The notes: generated from the sequence alone by a model not told the origin. Positions 33,191 through 43,005 are shown, counted from the first letter of the stretch. The stretch is 64,000 nucleotides of DNA from Lysinibacillus macroides (GCF_001281525.1 NZ_LGCI01000005.1:1360824-1424823), one strand, 5' to 3'. Numbers and translations: made by a program.

Positions 33191-35128
33191 CTACTGGCAG
33201 TGCATCGCTGCCTGTGCTTGGTCCCATGGTACAGAATAGCCCTTGCCTTTTGCACAAAAAATGCTAGAGGATGTATAGTCAGGATCAGCGTTTTTATCGT
33301 AGCCAATTTGTGCGATAACTTCCTCCGCATTATGGCAAATATCATAGCCATCAAATTGGAGTGTCAGGGCGCCTTTGCCATTTGTATAGGCAGCAAAAGT
33401 AGTGCTATAGCTCATAAAAGTGGCAACGGGCGCACGTCCAGTTAAAAGTACATCTGTCTCCGTTAAAATCGGGTCATTAAATGTGCCAGCCATTTGCTGA
33501 ATATCTGTCATCATACGGCCGATAAAATCGTTGGAAGCCTTCATTTTAAAGCGATAGTACGGCTCCAGCAAAATATTGTGCGCTTGCTCTAGCCCTTGAC
33601 GCAATGCTCGGAAGGTTGCCTCACGAAAATCGCCACCAGATGTATGTTCATTGTGCCCGCGACCTGTTAACAGCGTGAAATGAATATCTGTAACAGGAAA
33701 GCCCGTTAATAAGCCATGATGGTCCCGCTCAAATAAATGCTGTTCCACAAGGCGCTGGTTGCCTACTGATAAAGCATCTGCATGGCAGGCATTGCTAAAG
33801 GTATTGCCTGTGCCACGTGCATTGGGCTCCATTAATACATGCACCTCTGCATAATGCTTTAATGGCTCAAAATGTCCATAGCCTGTCACGGTATTTGCAA
33901 TGGTCTCCATATATAAAATTTGTGGAGCGCCAAAGGACACCTCCAACGAGAAGCGCCTCATCAATACATCAATGAGCACCTCCAACTGAATAACGCCCAT
34001 AATATGGACATGAATTTCTTGGAATTTTTCCTGCCAAACAACGCGTAAGGATGGCTCCTCGGCCTCCAGCAGACGAAAAATCTTTAGTACTTCCTTCATA
34101 TGCTGATCGCCCTGATATTGAACCTTCGCCTGTAAAGTAGGCATCAGCTCATAAGGCTGTGTATACGCCGTACTGCCGATTTGATCGCCAATATTTGCAG
34201 CACTCAGCCCTTTAACAGCAAAAATTTCGCCAGCCTCCACCTGCTGAACCGTATCAAAGCGACTGCCATTATAAAGACGAATCTCCGTAATTTTTTCCGT
34301 AACCTCTCCAACTGTCAATTCATCCCGAATATGGAGTGACCCCTGCAAAGCTTTTAGAAAGGTTACACGCTGATGCCCGTCATGGCGAATTTTAAAAACC
34401 TCTCCTTGAAACGATGCATTCTGTTTAAAGTAAGTTACGGTTAATAGTGGAAGCTGTGCCAATAATTCCTGAATGCCTATATCCTTTAAGGCAGAGCCTG
34501 TAAAGCATGGAAAGGCACGCTCGTCTTTGATCATCGCCTGTAGCTGTGCAAGGCATTGCTCAGGATCCAATGTTTCCTGTAAAAAGGCATCCAGTAACTG
34601 CTCATCACGCTCAGCAAGCCATTCCATTATGCTGCTCGATACATAATCAGCTTGCAACGGTTCATCCACTAAGAGAATATGCTCAGAGCAATCCTTACGA
34701 AGCTGTGCCATTACTGCCGCTACATCTGCACCTTCACGGTCGATTTTATTGATAAAAAAGAAGGTTGGCACATGGTACTTGCGCAGGAGCTGCCAGACGG
34801 TTTCGGTATGTCCCTGCATGCCTTCCACTGCGCTCACAATAATAATGGCATAATCCATGACGCGAATAGCACGCTCCATTTCAGGGGAAAAATCGACATG
34901 CCCCGGTGTATCAATCAGTGTATACGTATCCTCGCCTAGCATGAAGCGACCTTGCTCAGCAAATATCGTAATACCGCGCTGTCGCTCCAGCTCATGATTA
35001 TCTAAAAAGGTGTCCTGATGATCGACACGTCCTCGTGCCTGAATACTCTTTGTATGAAAGAGCACTTGCTCAGAAAAGGAAGTTTTCCCAGCATCCACAT
35101 GTGCAAGCACGCCGATTGTTTTATACAT
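33191..35128 (-). CDS. TetM/TetB(P)-like ribosomal protection GTPase
   Basis: A 645-aa EF-G-like translational GTPase. G motifs are all present: AHVDAGKTS (G1), RGITIF (G2), DTPGHVDF (G3), NKID (G4), SAL (G5). Domains II to V follow, with the C-terminal YTNGKGALTLQFDGYDICHN and a tail (PDYTSSSIFCAKGKGYSVPW) like TetB(P) rather than Tet(M). Proteins of this kind evict tetracycline, but chromosomal homologues of Bacillales may have other roles, so resistance is not certain. ATG 35128 follows ACGAGGATTTAAG; a promoter (TTGACA) lies close upstream, leaving no room for a tet(M)-type leader. Confidence 0.82.
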   Translation of the reverse strand: MYKTIGVLAHVDAGKTSFSEQVLFHTKSIQARGRVDHQDTFLDNHELERQRGITIFAEQGRFMLGEDTYTLIDTPGHVDFSPEMERAIRVMDYAIIIVSAVEGMQGHTETVWQLLRKYHVPTFFFINKIDREGADVAAVMAQLRKDCSEHILLVDEPLQADYVSSSIMEWLAERDEQLLDAFLQETLDPEQCLAQLQAMIKDERAFPCFTGSALKDIGIQELLAQLPLLTVTYFKQNASFQGEVFKIRHDGHQRVTFLKALQGSLHIRDELTVGEVTEKITEIRLYNGSRFDTVQQVEAGEIFAVKGLSAANIGDQIGSTAYTQPYELMPTLQAKVQYQGDQHMKEVLKIFRLLEAEEPSLRVVWQEKFQEIHVHIMGVIQLEVLIDVLMRRFSLEVSFGAPQILYMETIANTVTGYGHFEPLKHYAEVHVLMEPNARGTGNTFSNACHADALSVGNQRLVEQHLFERDHHGLLTGFPVTDIHFTLLTGRGHNEHTSGGDFREATFRALRQGLEQAHNILLEPYYRFKMKASNDFIGRMMTDIQQMAGTFNDPILTETDVLLTGRAPVATFMSYSTTFAAYTNGKGALTLQFDGYDICHNAEEVIAQIGYDKNADPDYTSSSIFCAKGKGYSVPWDQAQAAMHCQ

Positions 35129-35289
35129 CTTAAATCCTCGTTTCCATTGCTTTTTTCGTTTTGTAATCAAATACTATCATAAATATTCGGCCTTTATGTC
35201 AAAATAGTGCTAAGATAAGTATGATTATTGATTTATGCATTGCCATAAAAATATTCTTCTGCTAGTCTATCAATAGTATGAATAATCAT

Positions 35290-35560
35290 AAAACATATTG
35301 GTGCAAATAGCATTTGTTATTTGCTTAAAAGGGAAATCGGTGCAATTCCGATGCTGTCCCGCAACTGTAAATGGGGAGTCTATACAATATGCCACTGTAG
35401 CGTCATGCTACGGGAAGGCGTATAGATGATGAACCTAAGCCAGGAGACCTGCCAGTATAGATGGATGAACTACGAACCACGAGGATGGGGATAGTGATAA
35501 AGGTTGACGAACCATTTTTTCACTATGCTACCCTCTTGGTGACAAGAGGGTTTTTTTATG
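35290..35560 (+). promoter_or_regulatory. Cobalamin riboswitch 2 with terminator platform
   Basis: The core reads AAAAGGGAAATCGGTGCAAT, GCTGTCCCGCAACTGTAAAT and the B12 box AGCCAGGAGACCTGCC near 35440-35455. A terminator (CCCTCTTG.. pairing with ..CAAGAGGG, 35531-35550, then seven T) lies 38 nt before the gene's SD, so cobalamin probably stops transcription. Its platform thus differs from that of riboswitch 1. Confidence 0.92.
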
Positions 35561-35597
35561 CCTTCTTGCTATTTTGATAATAAAGGAGAACAGGAAC

Positions 35598-36593
35598 ATG
35601 AAAAAATGGAAAAATAGTTGGCTTGTGCTCATCATTGCCCTTGTAGCGATGTTAGCCGCATGTAATGCCAACGATAAATCGGAGTCAGCAGAGCAGGAAG
35701 AAAAGACGGAGCCAGCTGAAACAGCTGCAACGGAAGTCGTAATCGACAATAATGATACAACGCAAACCTATACAGAAGCACCAACAAAAGCGATTAGTTT
35801 AAATCAACATGTGACAGAAATTATGCTAGCGTTAGGCTTAGAGGATTCAATGGTAGGTACGGCTTACTTAGATGATAAAATTTATGAGCCATTGCAAGCG
35901 GCATACGAGAAAGTGCCTGTTCTATCAGACCAATACCCAACAAAGGAGCAGGTCATTGATGCAGAGGCAGACTTTTTATATGGTGGCTGGAAAAGTGCCT
36001 TTGGTGAAAAGGGAGTGGGCACACCTGAGGAGCTAGAGGAGCTAGGCATTCATACGTATTTACATACCTCTTCGAATATGACAAAGCCAACATTGGAGGA
36101 TATTTTCACAGATATTCGCAATGTAGCAAAGATTTTCCGTGTGGAAGAGCGCGGAGAGGCATTCATTGAGCAAATGACGAAGGATGTAGATGCGATTCGT
36201 GCGAAATTACCACAGGATGGCGAAGATTTACGTGTTTTAGTATTTGATAGTGGTGAAAAGGATGTGTTCACGGCTGGTCAAAACTTTATGAATGAGCTTG
36301 TAACCATTGCTGGCGGGCAAAATGTTTTTGGTGATGTGGAATCAGGCTGGACAACTGTATCGAAGGAGGATGCCGTAGATCGCAATCCTGAGGTTGTTGT
36401 TGTTATTGATTATGGTGAAACAACAGCCCAACAAAAAATAGACTTCTTAAAAAACGATCCTGCATTAAAGGAAATGGAGGCCGTTAAAAATGATCGTTTC
36501 GTGATCCTACCACTATCAGCAGCGTCTGAGGGGGTACGTGCAGCAGAGGCGTTTGAAATTTTAGCAAAAGGCTTCTATCCTGATAATTTTTAA
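35598..36593 (+). CDS. btuF: BtuF-like cobalamin-binding lipoprotein
   Basis: A 331-aa lipoprotein (lipobox MLAAC near residue 20) of the TroA/FepB-like periplasmic-binding class: SLNQHVTEIMLALGLEDSMV in lobe 1 and VFTAGQNFMNELVTIAGGQN in lobe 2. ATG 35598 follows AAAGGAGAACAGG. The cobalamin riboswitch upstream makes corrinoid uptake the natural reading, though heme- and siderophore-binding proteins share the fold. No permease or ATPase gene is next to it, so it must work with a transporter encoded elsewhere. Confidence 0.78.
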   Translation: MKKWKNSWLVLIIALVAMLAACNANDKSESAEQEEKTEPAETAATEVVIDNNDTTQTYTEAPTKAISLNQHVTEIMLALGLEDSMVGTAYLDDKIYEPLQAAYEKVPVLSDQYPTKEQVIDAEADFLYGGWKSAFGEKGVGTPEELEELGIHTYLHTSSNMTKPTLEDIFTDIRNVAKIFRVEERGEAFIEQMTKDVDAIRAKLPQDGEDLRVLVFDSGEKDVFTAGQNFMNELVTIAGGQNVFGDVESGWTTVSKEDAVDRNPEVVVVIDYGETTAQQKIDFLKNDPALKEMEAVKNDRFVILPLSAASEGVRAAEAFEILAKGFYPDNF

Positions 36594-36611
36594 GAAGGAG
36601 CCATTATATAG

Positions 36612-37289
36612 ATGAATGCATTTCAGAAAAATATACCTGATCAAACCTTTGAAACTTTAAATCGTCAAGGTGATTTTACACGATTGGTTATTAGCCCAGG
36701 CATTATTAATAAGCATTATACACCTGCACAATTTCAAACGATTGCAGAAGTTGTAGGGGAGCGGGGCGCGATTAAGTATTCGGCCTCCTATAGCCTATTA
36801 TTAGCTATTCCAACAAGCGATGTTAAGGAAGCCATTTATACATTGCAGCAGGCAGGGCTTTATATAATGTCTTCAGGGGCAATTATAGCGATGAAGGCCT
36901 GTGATTTTTGCGATGGCGAGAAAATGGAGGCAGCGCCAATCACAGAGCAGCTTTATCATACATTGGAGGGCGTAACAGTACCTGCAAGAGTGCGCGTCAA
37001 TATCAATGGCTGTGCATCTGCCTGCTATAATGCGGTCTATGATGATATTGGACTTGTTTATCAACAGGATAGCTTTGATGTCTATTTAGGCGCAGTGCCA
37101 ATGGGCGCCAAGGCACAGGCTGGTACATTATTTGCCAAAAGGGTAGCGGTAGCCAAGATTGAAGTGTTTGTACAGCATATTATTCAGCTTTACCAGACAT
37201 ATGCACGTCCAAACGAGCCTTTTTATAAATTTTACCGGCGAACAAAGTCGGACGATTTTTGGCAGCGCCTAAGCAGGAATAATCATTAG
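36612..37289 (+). CDS. Short nitrite/sulfite-reductase-like [4Fe-4S] protein
   Basis: A 225-aa protein related to half of a siroheme-dependent reductase. Cysteines sit in AMKACDFCDGEKMEAAPI near residue 96 and INGCASACYNAVYDDIGLVY near 134. The second motif (C-x3-C) matches the cluster-ligating part of NirA/CysI, but the first is C-x2-C and not the usual C-x5-C. It begins 18 nt after the BtuF-like gene and shares the riboswitch transcript, so it may act on a corrinoid or siroheme-like compound. Actual reaction unknown. Confidence 0.7.
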   Translation: MNAFQKNIPDQTFETLNRQGDFTRLVISPGIINKHYTPAQFQTIAEVVGERGAIKYSASYSLLLAIPTSDVKEAIYTLQQAGLYIMSSGAIIAMKACDFCDGEKMEAAPITEQLYHTLEGVTVPARVRVNINGCASACYNAVYDDIGLVYQQDSFDVYLGAVPMGAKAQAGTLFAKRVAVAKIEVFVQHIIQLYQTYARPNEPFYKFYRRTKSDDFWQRLSRNNH

Positions 37290-37335
37290 TGTGTCGAAAT
37301 ATTATAAGTGAATCTTATAATAAAGGGGCAAAAAG

Positions 37336-39324
37336 ATGACAGCAAAACAAGGCATTCAACCACAGGACCTATACCACTTAAAATCGGTCTCTGACCCACA
37401 GCTATCACCTGATGGTACAGAGATTGTCTATATAGCAACGTCTATGGATGAGAAGAAAAACGATTATGTATCTCACTTATACTATCTCAACCTACAAGAT
37501 AAACAGCCTCAGCAATGGACATTTGGCGAGGCAAAAACAAGCGCGCCTCAATGGTCACCAGATGGCAGTAAAATTGCATTTGTCTCCACCAGAACAGGCA
37601 AGCCACAAATTTTTGTATTGGCAAAGGCAGGTGGGGAGGCAAAGCAAGTAACCCATTGTAAAAATGGGGCAACCTCACCTGTATGGTCGCCCTGTGGCAA
37701 AAAAATTGCGTTTTCCTTGAAGCTTGGTCAGGAGGATAGCATTTATGCTCAACCTGAAGAGCCTACAACAGGGGACAAGGAACTAAAGCCACTGGAAGTT
37801 AACGATATGAAGTATAAGTCAGATGCAGGGGGCTTGTTGGATATGGAGCAATTTACCCATATTGCCGTTGTCTATCTCGAAACAGGTGAATTAGAGCAAC
37901 TGACAGCGGGGAGTCATCATTTTCACCTTGGTGCCTGGTCACCAAATGGACAATACCTTGCGTACACAGCCGATTTAGCGGAGGATCCAGATCTTTCATT
38001 TACCAATGATCTTTATTTATTGGATGTCGCGACAAAACAGAGTCGTCAGCTAACAGCGGGGATAGGCATGTTTTATCAAATTTCATGGTCGCCAAATAGC
38101 CGCTTTCTGACCTTTCTTGGTAGTAGACGTGAATTTCAAAATGCTACCCAAGCAAAGCTATGGTTATATGATGTAGCGCAACAACAGCTAATATGTGCGA
38201 CAAGTGATTTTGACGCACATATTGGTGATTGTATGATTGGTGATTTTCTGCAAGGCGTTGTAGCTCCACGTGTGCAATGGCTGGCAGATAATGAAAGCTT
38301 TTATTTCCAAGTGACAGACCAAGGCAGCACAGCGATTTATTTTGGCAATCTTGCAGGTGAATTATATCCAGCAATTTTGGATGACCAGTATGTTTATGGC
38401 TTTTCGTTGGATGCTAAGCGTGATAAAGCCATTGTGGCCATTAGCACGCCAACAAATCCTGGCGATTTATTTTATATAAATTTACAAACAGGGGAAAAAG
38501 AGCAGCTTACGGCCGTGAATCAGGAATTTTTACAAACAAGAGCCTTAGCTGTGCCTGAAGCGATTGAATTTAAAGGGGCAGAGGGCTGGCGTGTTCATGG
38601 CTGGATGATGAAGCCGATTGACTATCAAGAGGGCAATAAATATCCACTTATTCTGGAAATTCATGGCGGACCACATGCAATGTATGGCAATAGCTATTTT
38701 AATGAATTTCAGATTTTAGCTGCGCAGGGCTTTGTCGTTTTATATACAAATCCCCGTGGCAGTCATGGCTATGGGCAAACATTTGTTGATGCAGTGCGTG
38801 GTGATTATGGTGGCAATGATTATCGGGACTTAATGGCAGCGGTAGATTACGCGCTAGCGCATGTTGATTTTATTGATCAGGTTCGTCTTGGCGTGACAGG
38901 TGGTAGCTATGGCGGCTTTATGACGAACTGGATTGTTGGGCATACAAAGCGTTTTAAAGCTGCTGTTACACAACGTTCAATTGCGAACTGGATTAGCTTT
39001 TATGGTGTGAGTGATATCGGCTATTATTTTACAGACTGGCAAATTTTTGCGGGGCTAGAGGATATTGATAAGCTATGGCATCACTCACCATTGAAGTATG
39101 TAAATAATATAGAAACACCATTGTTGATTTTACATGCGGAAAACGATTATCGTTGTCCAATTGAGCAGGCAGAGCAATTATTTATCGCCTTAAAGCAGCG
39201 TAAAAAAGAGACCAAATTTATCCGTTTCCCAGCCTCTAATCATGAGCTTTCGAGGAGCGGCAAACCATCTTTAAGAATCCAGCGCCTTACGTATATCCGT
39301 GATTGGTTTAAGGATTATTTATAA
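37336..39324 (+). CDS. S9 family serine peptidase (YuxL-like)
   Basis: A 662-aa prolyl-oligopeptidase-family enzyme. The first 380 residues form a WD40-like propeller with repeats such as PQWSPDGSKIAFVSTRTGKP. The C-terminal alpha/beta hydrolase shows HGGPHAMYG (oxyanion), the nucleophile GGSYGGFMTNW near 531, Asp in LHAENDYRCP and His in ASNHELSRSG. It cuts acyl-amino acids or short peptides in the cytosol; no signal peptide. AAAGGGGCAAAAAG precedes the ATG. Confidence 0.92.
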   Translation: MTAKQGIQPQDLYHLKSVSDPQLSPDGTEIVYIATSMDEKKNDYVSHLYYLNLQDKQPQQWTFGEAKTSAPQWSPDGSKIAFVSTRTGKPQIFVLAKAGGEAKQVTHCKNGATSPVWSPCGKKIAFSLKLGQEDSIYAQPEEPTTGDKELKPLEVNDMKYKSDAGGLLDMEQFTHIAVVYLETGELEQLTAGSHHFHLGAWSPNGQYLAYTADLAEDPDLSFTNDLYLLDVATKQSRQLTAGIGMFYQISWSPNSRFLTFLGSRREFQNATQAKLWLYDVAQQQLICATSDFDAHIGDCMIGDFLQGVVAPRVQWLADNESFYFQVTDQGSTAIYFGNLAGELYPAILDDQYVYGFSLDAKRDKAIVAISTPTNPGDLFYINLQTGEKEQLTAVNQEFLQTRALAVPEAIEFKGAEGWRVHGWMMKPIDYQEGNKYPLILEIHGGPHAMYGNSYFNEFQILAAQGFVVLYTNPRGSHGYGQTFVDAVRGDYGGNDYRDLMAAVDYALAHVDFIDQVRLGVTGGSYGGFMTNWIVGHTKRFKAAVTQRSIANWISFYGVSDIGYYFTDWQIFAGLEDIDKLWHHSPLKYVNNIETPLLILHAENDYRCPIEQAEQLFIALKQRKKETKFIRFPASNHELSRSGKPSLRIQRLTYIRDWFKDYL

Positions 39325-39326
39325 GC

Positions 39327-39372
39327 AAAAAGGACGTGTTTCCAATAGCTTTTGAAACACGTCCTTTTCCAA
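39327..39372. terminator. Bidirectional terminator
   Basis: AAAAGGACGTGTTTC and GAAACACGTCCTTTT form a 15-bp stem between two convergent genes. Confidence 0.85.
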
Positions 39373-40572
39373 TTAGCTTAACTTTTTAATAAAAACAACC
39401 TTTAAGTAATTAAATTCAGGGTATTCACGCAGGACACGGAAATCCTTTGGTAAACTATGCTCTTCCATTATTTTGTAGCGTGTATTCGTCGCTTGAAAGG
39501 CTTGGTCAATAAAGCCTTTAAACTTTTTCATACCAAAGCTAGCATTGTTGGTTGAGGCAACAATAATGCCGTTTTTTGCTGTAATGGCAATGGCATCCTT
39601 GAGTAATTTAGGATAGTCCTTTGCTGTTGAAAACGTCATTTGCTTTGTACGGGCAAAGCTTGGTGGGTCCAAGACAACAAGATCAAATTTTAGCTCGTGG
39701 CGCTGCGCATATTTAAAATAATGAAAAACATCCATCACCTTAATAGCCTGTGCCTCATAGTCAATATCGTTCACACTAAATTGCTCAATTGTTTTCGCTA
39801 AACTGCGCTTCGCTACATCGACACTCGTTGTTTTAAGCGCGCCTCCAAGTGCCGCTGCTACTGAAAATGCACCTGTATAGGAGAAGGTATTCAGCATATT
39901 TGTCTGGTTTGCATAGCGCTCACGAATCGCCAATCGAACATCACGTTGATCAAGGAAAATACCTGTCATGGCCCCATCGTTTAAATGCACGGCATAGGTC
40001 ATACCATTTTCCTTCACCATGATTGGAAATTCGCCTGGTGTACCCATGACAAAATCATCCTGCTCCATATACTGCCCTTTGCCATCAAAGCGCTTTTTCT
40101 CATAAATCGCCTCGTAGTGAACCGTTTCAGCCAATGCCGCATAGACCGCTTCTTTAAAGCAATAAATACCCTCGCTATACCAGCTCACCATATAATAGCC
40201 ATTAAAAAAGTCAATCGTTAGACCACCAATACCATCCCCTTCGCCATTAAACACACGAAAGGCTGTTGTGCTCGGATTGTTAAAAAAAGCTTCACGATTC
40301 TCGATAGCCTTTTTAAATTTTTTGCTAAAAAAAGCTTGATCAATCGCTTCATTAGCATCTGTTGTTAGCACCCAGCCGATGCCTTTATTTTGGATACCAT
40401 AGTACCCTGTCCCAATAAAGCGCTGATGCTGGTCAACTAGCCTTAGCAATGTCCCTTGCTGCGCTGGGAGCTGGCGTGCATCCACGGCATCCTTTGGAAG
40501 AAGCGGGTAGCCCTTTTTTAATGAATTAGCAAAGGGCTGTTTAAGTTGTAAAGTTACTATTTGTGTCATCAT
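39373..40572 (-). CDS. RlmI-like 23S rRNA methyltransferase
   Basis: A 399-aa protein with an N-terminal PUA domain (about 1-75) and a C-terminal SAM-dependent methyltransferase. It carries the family's TGIFLDQRDVR near 215, MLNTFSYTGAFSVAAALGGA, and the catalytic VVLDPPSFA near 312. This is the layout of RlmI/RlmK-type enzymes that make 5-methylcytosine in 23S rRNA. Target base not shown here. Start ATG 40572 with AAAGGATGAC; ATG 40569 is equally possible. Confidence 0.88.
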   Translation of the reverse strand: MMTQIVTLQLKQPFANSLKKGYPLLPKDAVDARQLPAQQGTLLRLVDQHQRFIGTGYYGIQNKGIGWVLTTDANEAIDQAFFSKKFKKAIENREAFFNNPSTTAFRVFNGEGDGIGGLTIDFFNGYYMVSWYSEGIYCFKEAVYAALAETVHYEAIYEKKRFDGKGQYMEQDDFVMGTPGEFPIMVKENGMTYAVHLNDGAMTGIFLDQRDVRLAIRERYANQTNMLNTFSYTGAFSVAAALGGALKTTSVDVAKRSLAKTIEQFSVNDIDYEAQAIKVMDVFHYFKYAQRHELKFDLVVLDPPSFARTKQMTFSTAKDYPKLLKDAIAITAKNGIIVASTNNASFGMKKFKGFIDQAFQATNTRYKIMEEHSLPKDFRVLREYPEFNYLKVVFIKKLS

Positions 40573-40631
40573 GTCATCCTTTAAAAACCGTTTTTCCTTA
40601 TTATCGCATTGTTTGAGCAGGATGGCTAAAG

Positions 40632-41555
40632 TTATTTCAGAAACTGTGCAATTTTTTCAACTGTGTCAATTGTCGCTTCCTCAAAATAAGTCATTTTACT
40701 AAAATAGCTATGGATTAAGCCATGCATCGTGATATGCTCAACAGCAACGCCTGCTTGTGTCAGCTTTTGTGCGTAGGCCTGACCTTCATCGTAGAGTACA
40801 TCGGCATCTGCAGCGATAATCATCGTTTTTGGAAAAACACTCGCATCCTCTATTAACAGAGGGGAAATAAACGGATTTGTAAAGTTTTGCTCATCTGTAT
40901 AATGATGGGCAAACCATTCCATCCCTTGCTTATCCAAACCATAGTTTTCACCATAGGCAGTATAAGAAGCTGTGGAAAAATCCACATGGACAACAGGATA
41001 AATAAGTGCCTGTGCATGGATAGCTGGCCCATTTAATGTAGCCGCTAAATAAGTGACAACCGTTGCCAGGTTACCACCAGCACTATCGCCAGCAATCGTG
41101 ATCTTCGTAGCATCACCACCCAATGCCTCTAACTGCTCCTGCACCCATAATAAGCTATCATAGGCATCATAAAGCGGGATTGGGAAGGGATACTCGGGTG
41201 CTAGACGATAATCGACTGATACAACAATTGCCTGTGCTTTATCGGCTAGTAATTGACAACCTGCATCGACAGAGTCCAAATTACCATAAACCCAGCCGCC
41301 ACCGTGGTAAAACACAATCACAGGTAGCTTTTTGCCGACAACAGGCGTATAAATACGTACAGGAATTTGTGCGCCATCTCGTACAGGAATATATTTATCT
41401 TCAATTGCTGCAAGCTGTGGCTTCTGAGCGGATTGCCACGGTGCAACACTGCGCATCGCTCTTGCTTGCTGTGGGGAACATATATAATAAGGTGTATCCG
41501 TATGATTTGCTTGAATGAATTGAACTGCTTCATCTCTTAATTTTGTCAAGGTCAT
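40632..41555 (-). CDS. Alpha/beta hydrolase, HSL-family esterase
   Basis: A 307-aa carboxylesterase of the hormone-sensitive-lipase type. HGGGWVYGN near residue 84 is the oxyanion-hole motif, GDSAGGNLA near 156 holds the nucleophilic serine, AADADVLYDEG gives the Asp and MHGLIHSYF the His. AAAGGACGG precedes ATG 41555. Substrates are likely short-chain esters. It stands alone. Confidence 0.9.
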   Translation of the reverse strand: MTLTKLRDEAVQFIQANHTDTPYYICSPQQARAMRSVAPWQSAQKPQLAAIEDKYIPVRDGAQIPVRIYTPVVGKKLPVIVFYHGGGWVYGNLDSVDAGCQLLADKAQAIVVSVDYRLAPEYPFPIPLYDAYDSLLWVQEQLEALGGDATKITIAGDSAGGNLATVVTYLAATLNGPAIHAQALIYPVVHVDFSTASYTAYGENYGLDKQGMEWFAHHYTDEQNFTNPFISPLLIEDASVFPKTMIIAADADVLYDEGQAYAQKLTQAGVAVEHITMHGLIHSYFSKMTYFEEATIDTVEKIAQFLK

Positions 41556-41680
41556 CCGTCCTTTATTTCCATTGTTTGTTTCTATTATAAACTAATATTA
41601 TAAAAATACTAGGATTTAAGGTAAAAAAATTTTAGTATCATGCAAAAATAGGGTTATAATAGAGTGACTGGAGGGATAAA

Positions 41681-42163
41681 ATGATTTCTTTAATTGTAGC
41701 GCACGACGACCATTATGTAATTGGCTATAACAATGGTATGCCATGGCATTTACCTGGTGATTTGCAATATTTTAAACATAAAACGATGGGCAAGCCAATG
41801 ATTATGGGGCGCAAAACATTTGAATCTATTGGACGTCCACTGCCTGGCCGACGCAATATTGTTATTACGCGCGATCCAAACTACTCGGCAGAGGGCATTG
41901 AAACGGTGACGGGCTTAGAGGATGCTCTGGCACTTGCTGGAGATGTGCCTGAAATTATGATTATTGGTGGTGAGCAAATTTTCCGTCTGTCGATGGCTAT
42001 GGCTGATCGCTTGTACATTACCAAAATCAATCATTCGTTTCAGGGGGATACCTATTTCCCAAAATACGAGCAGGATTTTGTACAAGTATCATCAGAAGCA
42101 CCTGAAACAGCACCAGACGGCTATACATTCCAGTATCAAATTTTTGAACGAAAAGCCACATAA
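41681..42163 (+). CDS. dfrA: Dihydrofolate reductase
   Basis: A 160-aa enzyme that reduces dihydrofolate with NADPH. Visible are VIGYNNGMPWHLPGDLQYFK near residue 14, GRKTFESIGRPLPGRRNIVI and IIGGEQIFRLSM. The motif has M (GMPW) where many DHFRs have L. GGAGGGATAAA precedes the ATG. thyA, its usual operon partner, is 22.6 kb upstream. Hemolysin III lies convergent behind a shared terminator, as in the B. subtilis neighbourhood. Confidence 0.95.
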   Translation: MISLIVAHDDHYVIGYNNGMPWHLPGDLQYFKHKTMGKPMIMGRKTFESIGRPLPGRRNIVITRDPNYSAEGIETVTGLEDALALAGDVPEIMIIGGEQIFRLSMAMADRLYITKINHSFQGDTYFPKYEQDFVQVSSEAPETAPDGYTFQYQIFERKAT

Positions 42164-42196
42164 AAGCACGGTGTTCACACGCACCGTGCTTTTCCA
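42163..42196. terminator. Bidirectional terminator after dfrA
   Basis: AAAAGCACGGTG and GCACCGTGCTTTT form a 12-bp stem around TTCACAC. Confidence 0.85.
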
Positions 42197-42198
42197 TA

Positions 42199-42834
42199 TT
42201 ATAAGTAAAAATACACACAGCCATACATCGAGGCACAGCCAGCTAGAACAAAGAGATGCCAAATTGCATGATTATAGGGGAGGGAGCGCCATGCATAAAA
42301 AATCGCGCCAATTGTATAAAATAGCCCACCTGCTAGCAGTAAGGCAAAGCCATGAAAGCCTAAGTATACATAAACAGGCTTAATGGCAAAAATAATTAAC
42401 CAGCCCATCCCGATATAAAAAATTAATGAGAGCATTTCAAAACGCTCAATAAAGAAGCATTTAAAAAGCACTCCAAGTATTGCCAATGTCCAAATAATAC
42501 AAAGCAATGTTAAGCCTACTGCGCCACCAACAGCGATTAATAAAAATGGCGTATACGTACCAGCAATTAAAATATAAATGGATGAGTGGTCAAGAATGGC
42601 GAAAAAACGCTTATACTTTTCTGGCATGCTATGCAGCAATGTCGACATTAAAAATAAAATAATCACCGAAGCGCCAAAAATACTAAAAGTTGTTACATGT
42701 AGGGCATTTCCTGTTTGCACGGCTGCTATTAGTAAGACCACCAATGCTGGAATGCTGATAATAAAGCCAATACCGTGTGTAATGGCATTCCATAGCTCTT
42801 CCTTCCATGATTTATAGTCAAATGAATCCACCAT
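42199..42834 (-). CDS. Hemolysin III family membrane protein (YplQ-like)
   Basis: A 211-aa protein with seven membrane segments. The family motifs are ELWNAITHGIGFIISIPALV, STLLHSMPEKYKRFFAILDH, SSIYILIAGTYTPFLL and NHAIWHLFVLAGC; the conserved Ser, Asp and His residues form the metal site of the PAQR/HlyIII fold. ATG 42834 follows AAAGGAGTGTTTC; the frame runs 18 codons further up without a site. Role in bacteria is uncertain; the name comes from a B. cereus hemolytic activity. Confidence 0.9.
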   Translation of the reverse strand: MVDSFDYKSWKEELWNAITHGIGFIISIPALVVLLIAAVQTGNALHVTTFSIFGASVIILFLMSTLLHSMPEKYKRFFAILDHSSIYILIAGTYTPFLLIAVGGAVGLTLLCIIWTLAILGVLFKCFFIERFEMLSLIFYIGMGWLIIFAIKPVYVYLGFHGFALLLAGGLFYTIGAIFYAWRSLPYNHAIWHLFVLAGCASMYGCVYFYL

Positions 42835-43005
42835 TTGAAACACTCCTTTCGTTGATATATTTACTATACCCCGATAACATCTAAACAACCATTTACATTT
42901 GTCATATCTTTTCTATCCAAAATGTCATATGCCTTGATGGGCTTTTATTGTTGCCACTTTAAGAGAGCGCTTACAATAAGACTTGGCTTAATGACAAATG
43001 TCATG

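Noticed and set aside
35129..35290. tet(M)-type leader peptide/attenuator before the TetM-like GTPase
   Set aside because: A TTGACA promoter lies only about 70 nt before the start, and no short frame with SD or terminator hairpin fits between them.
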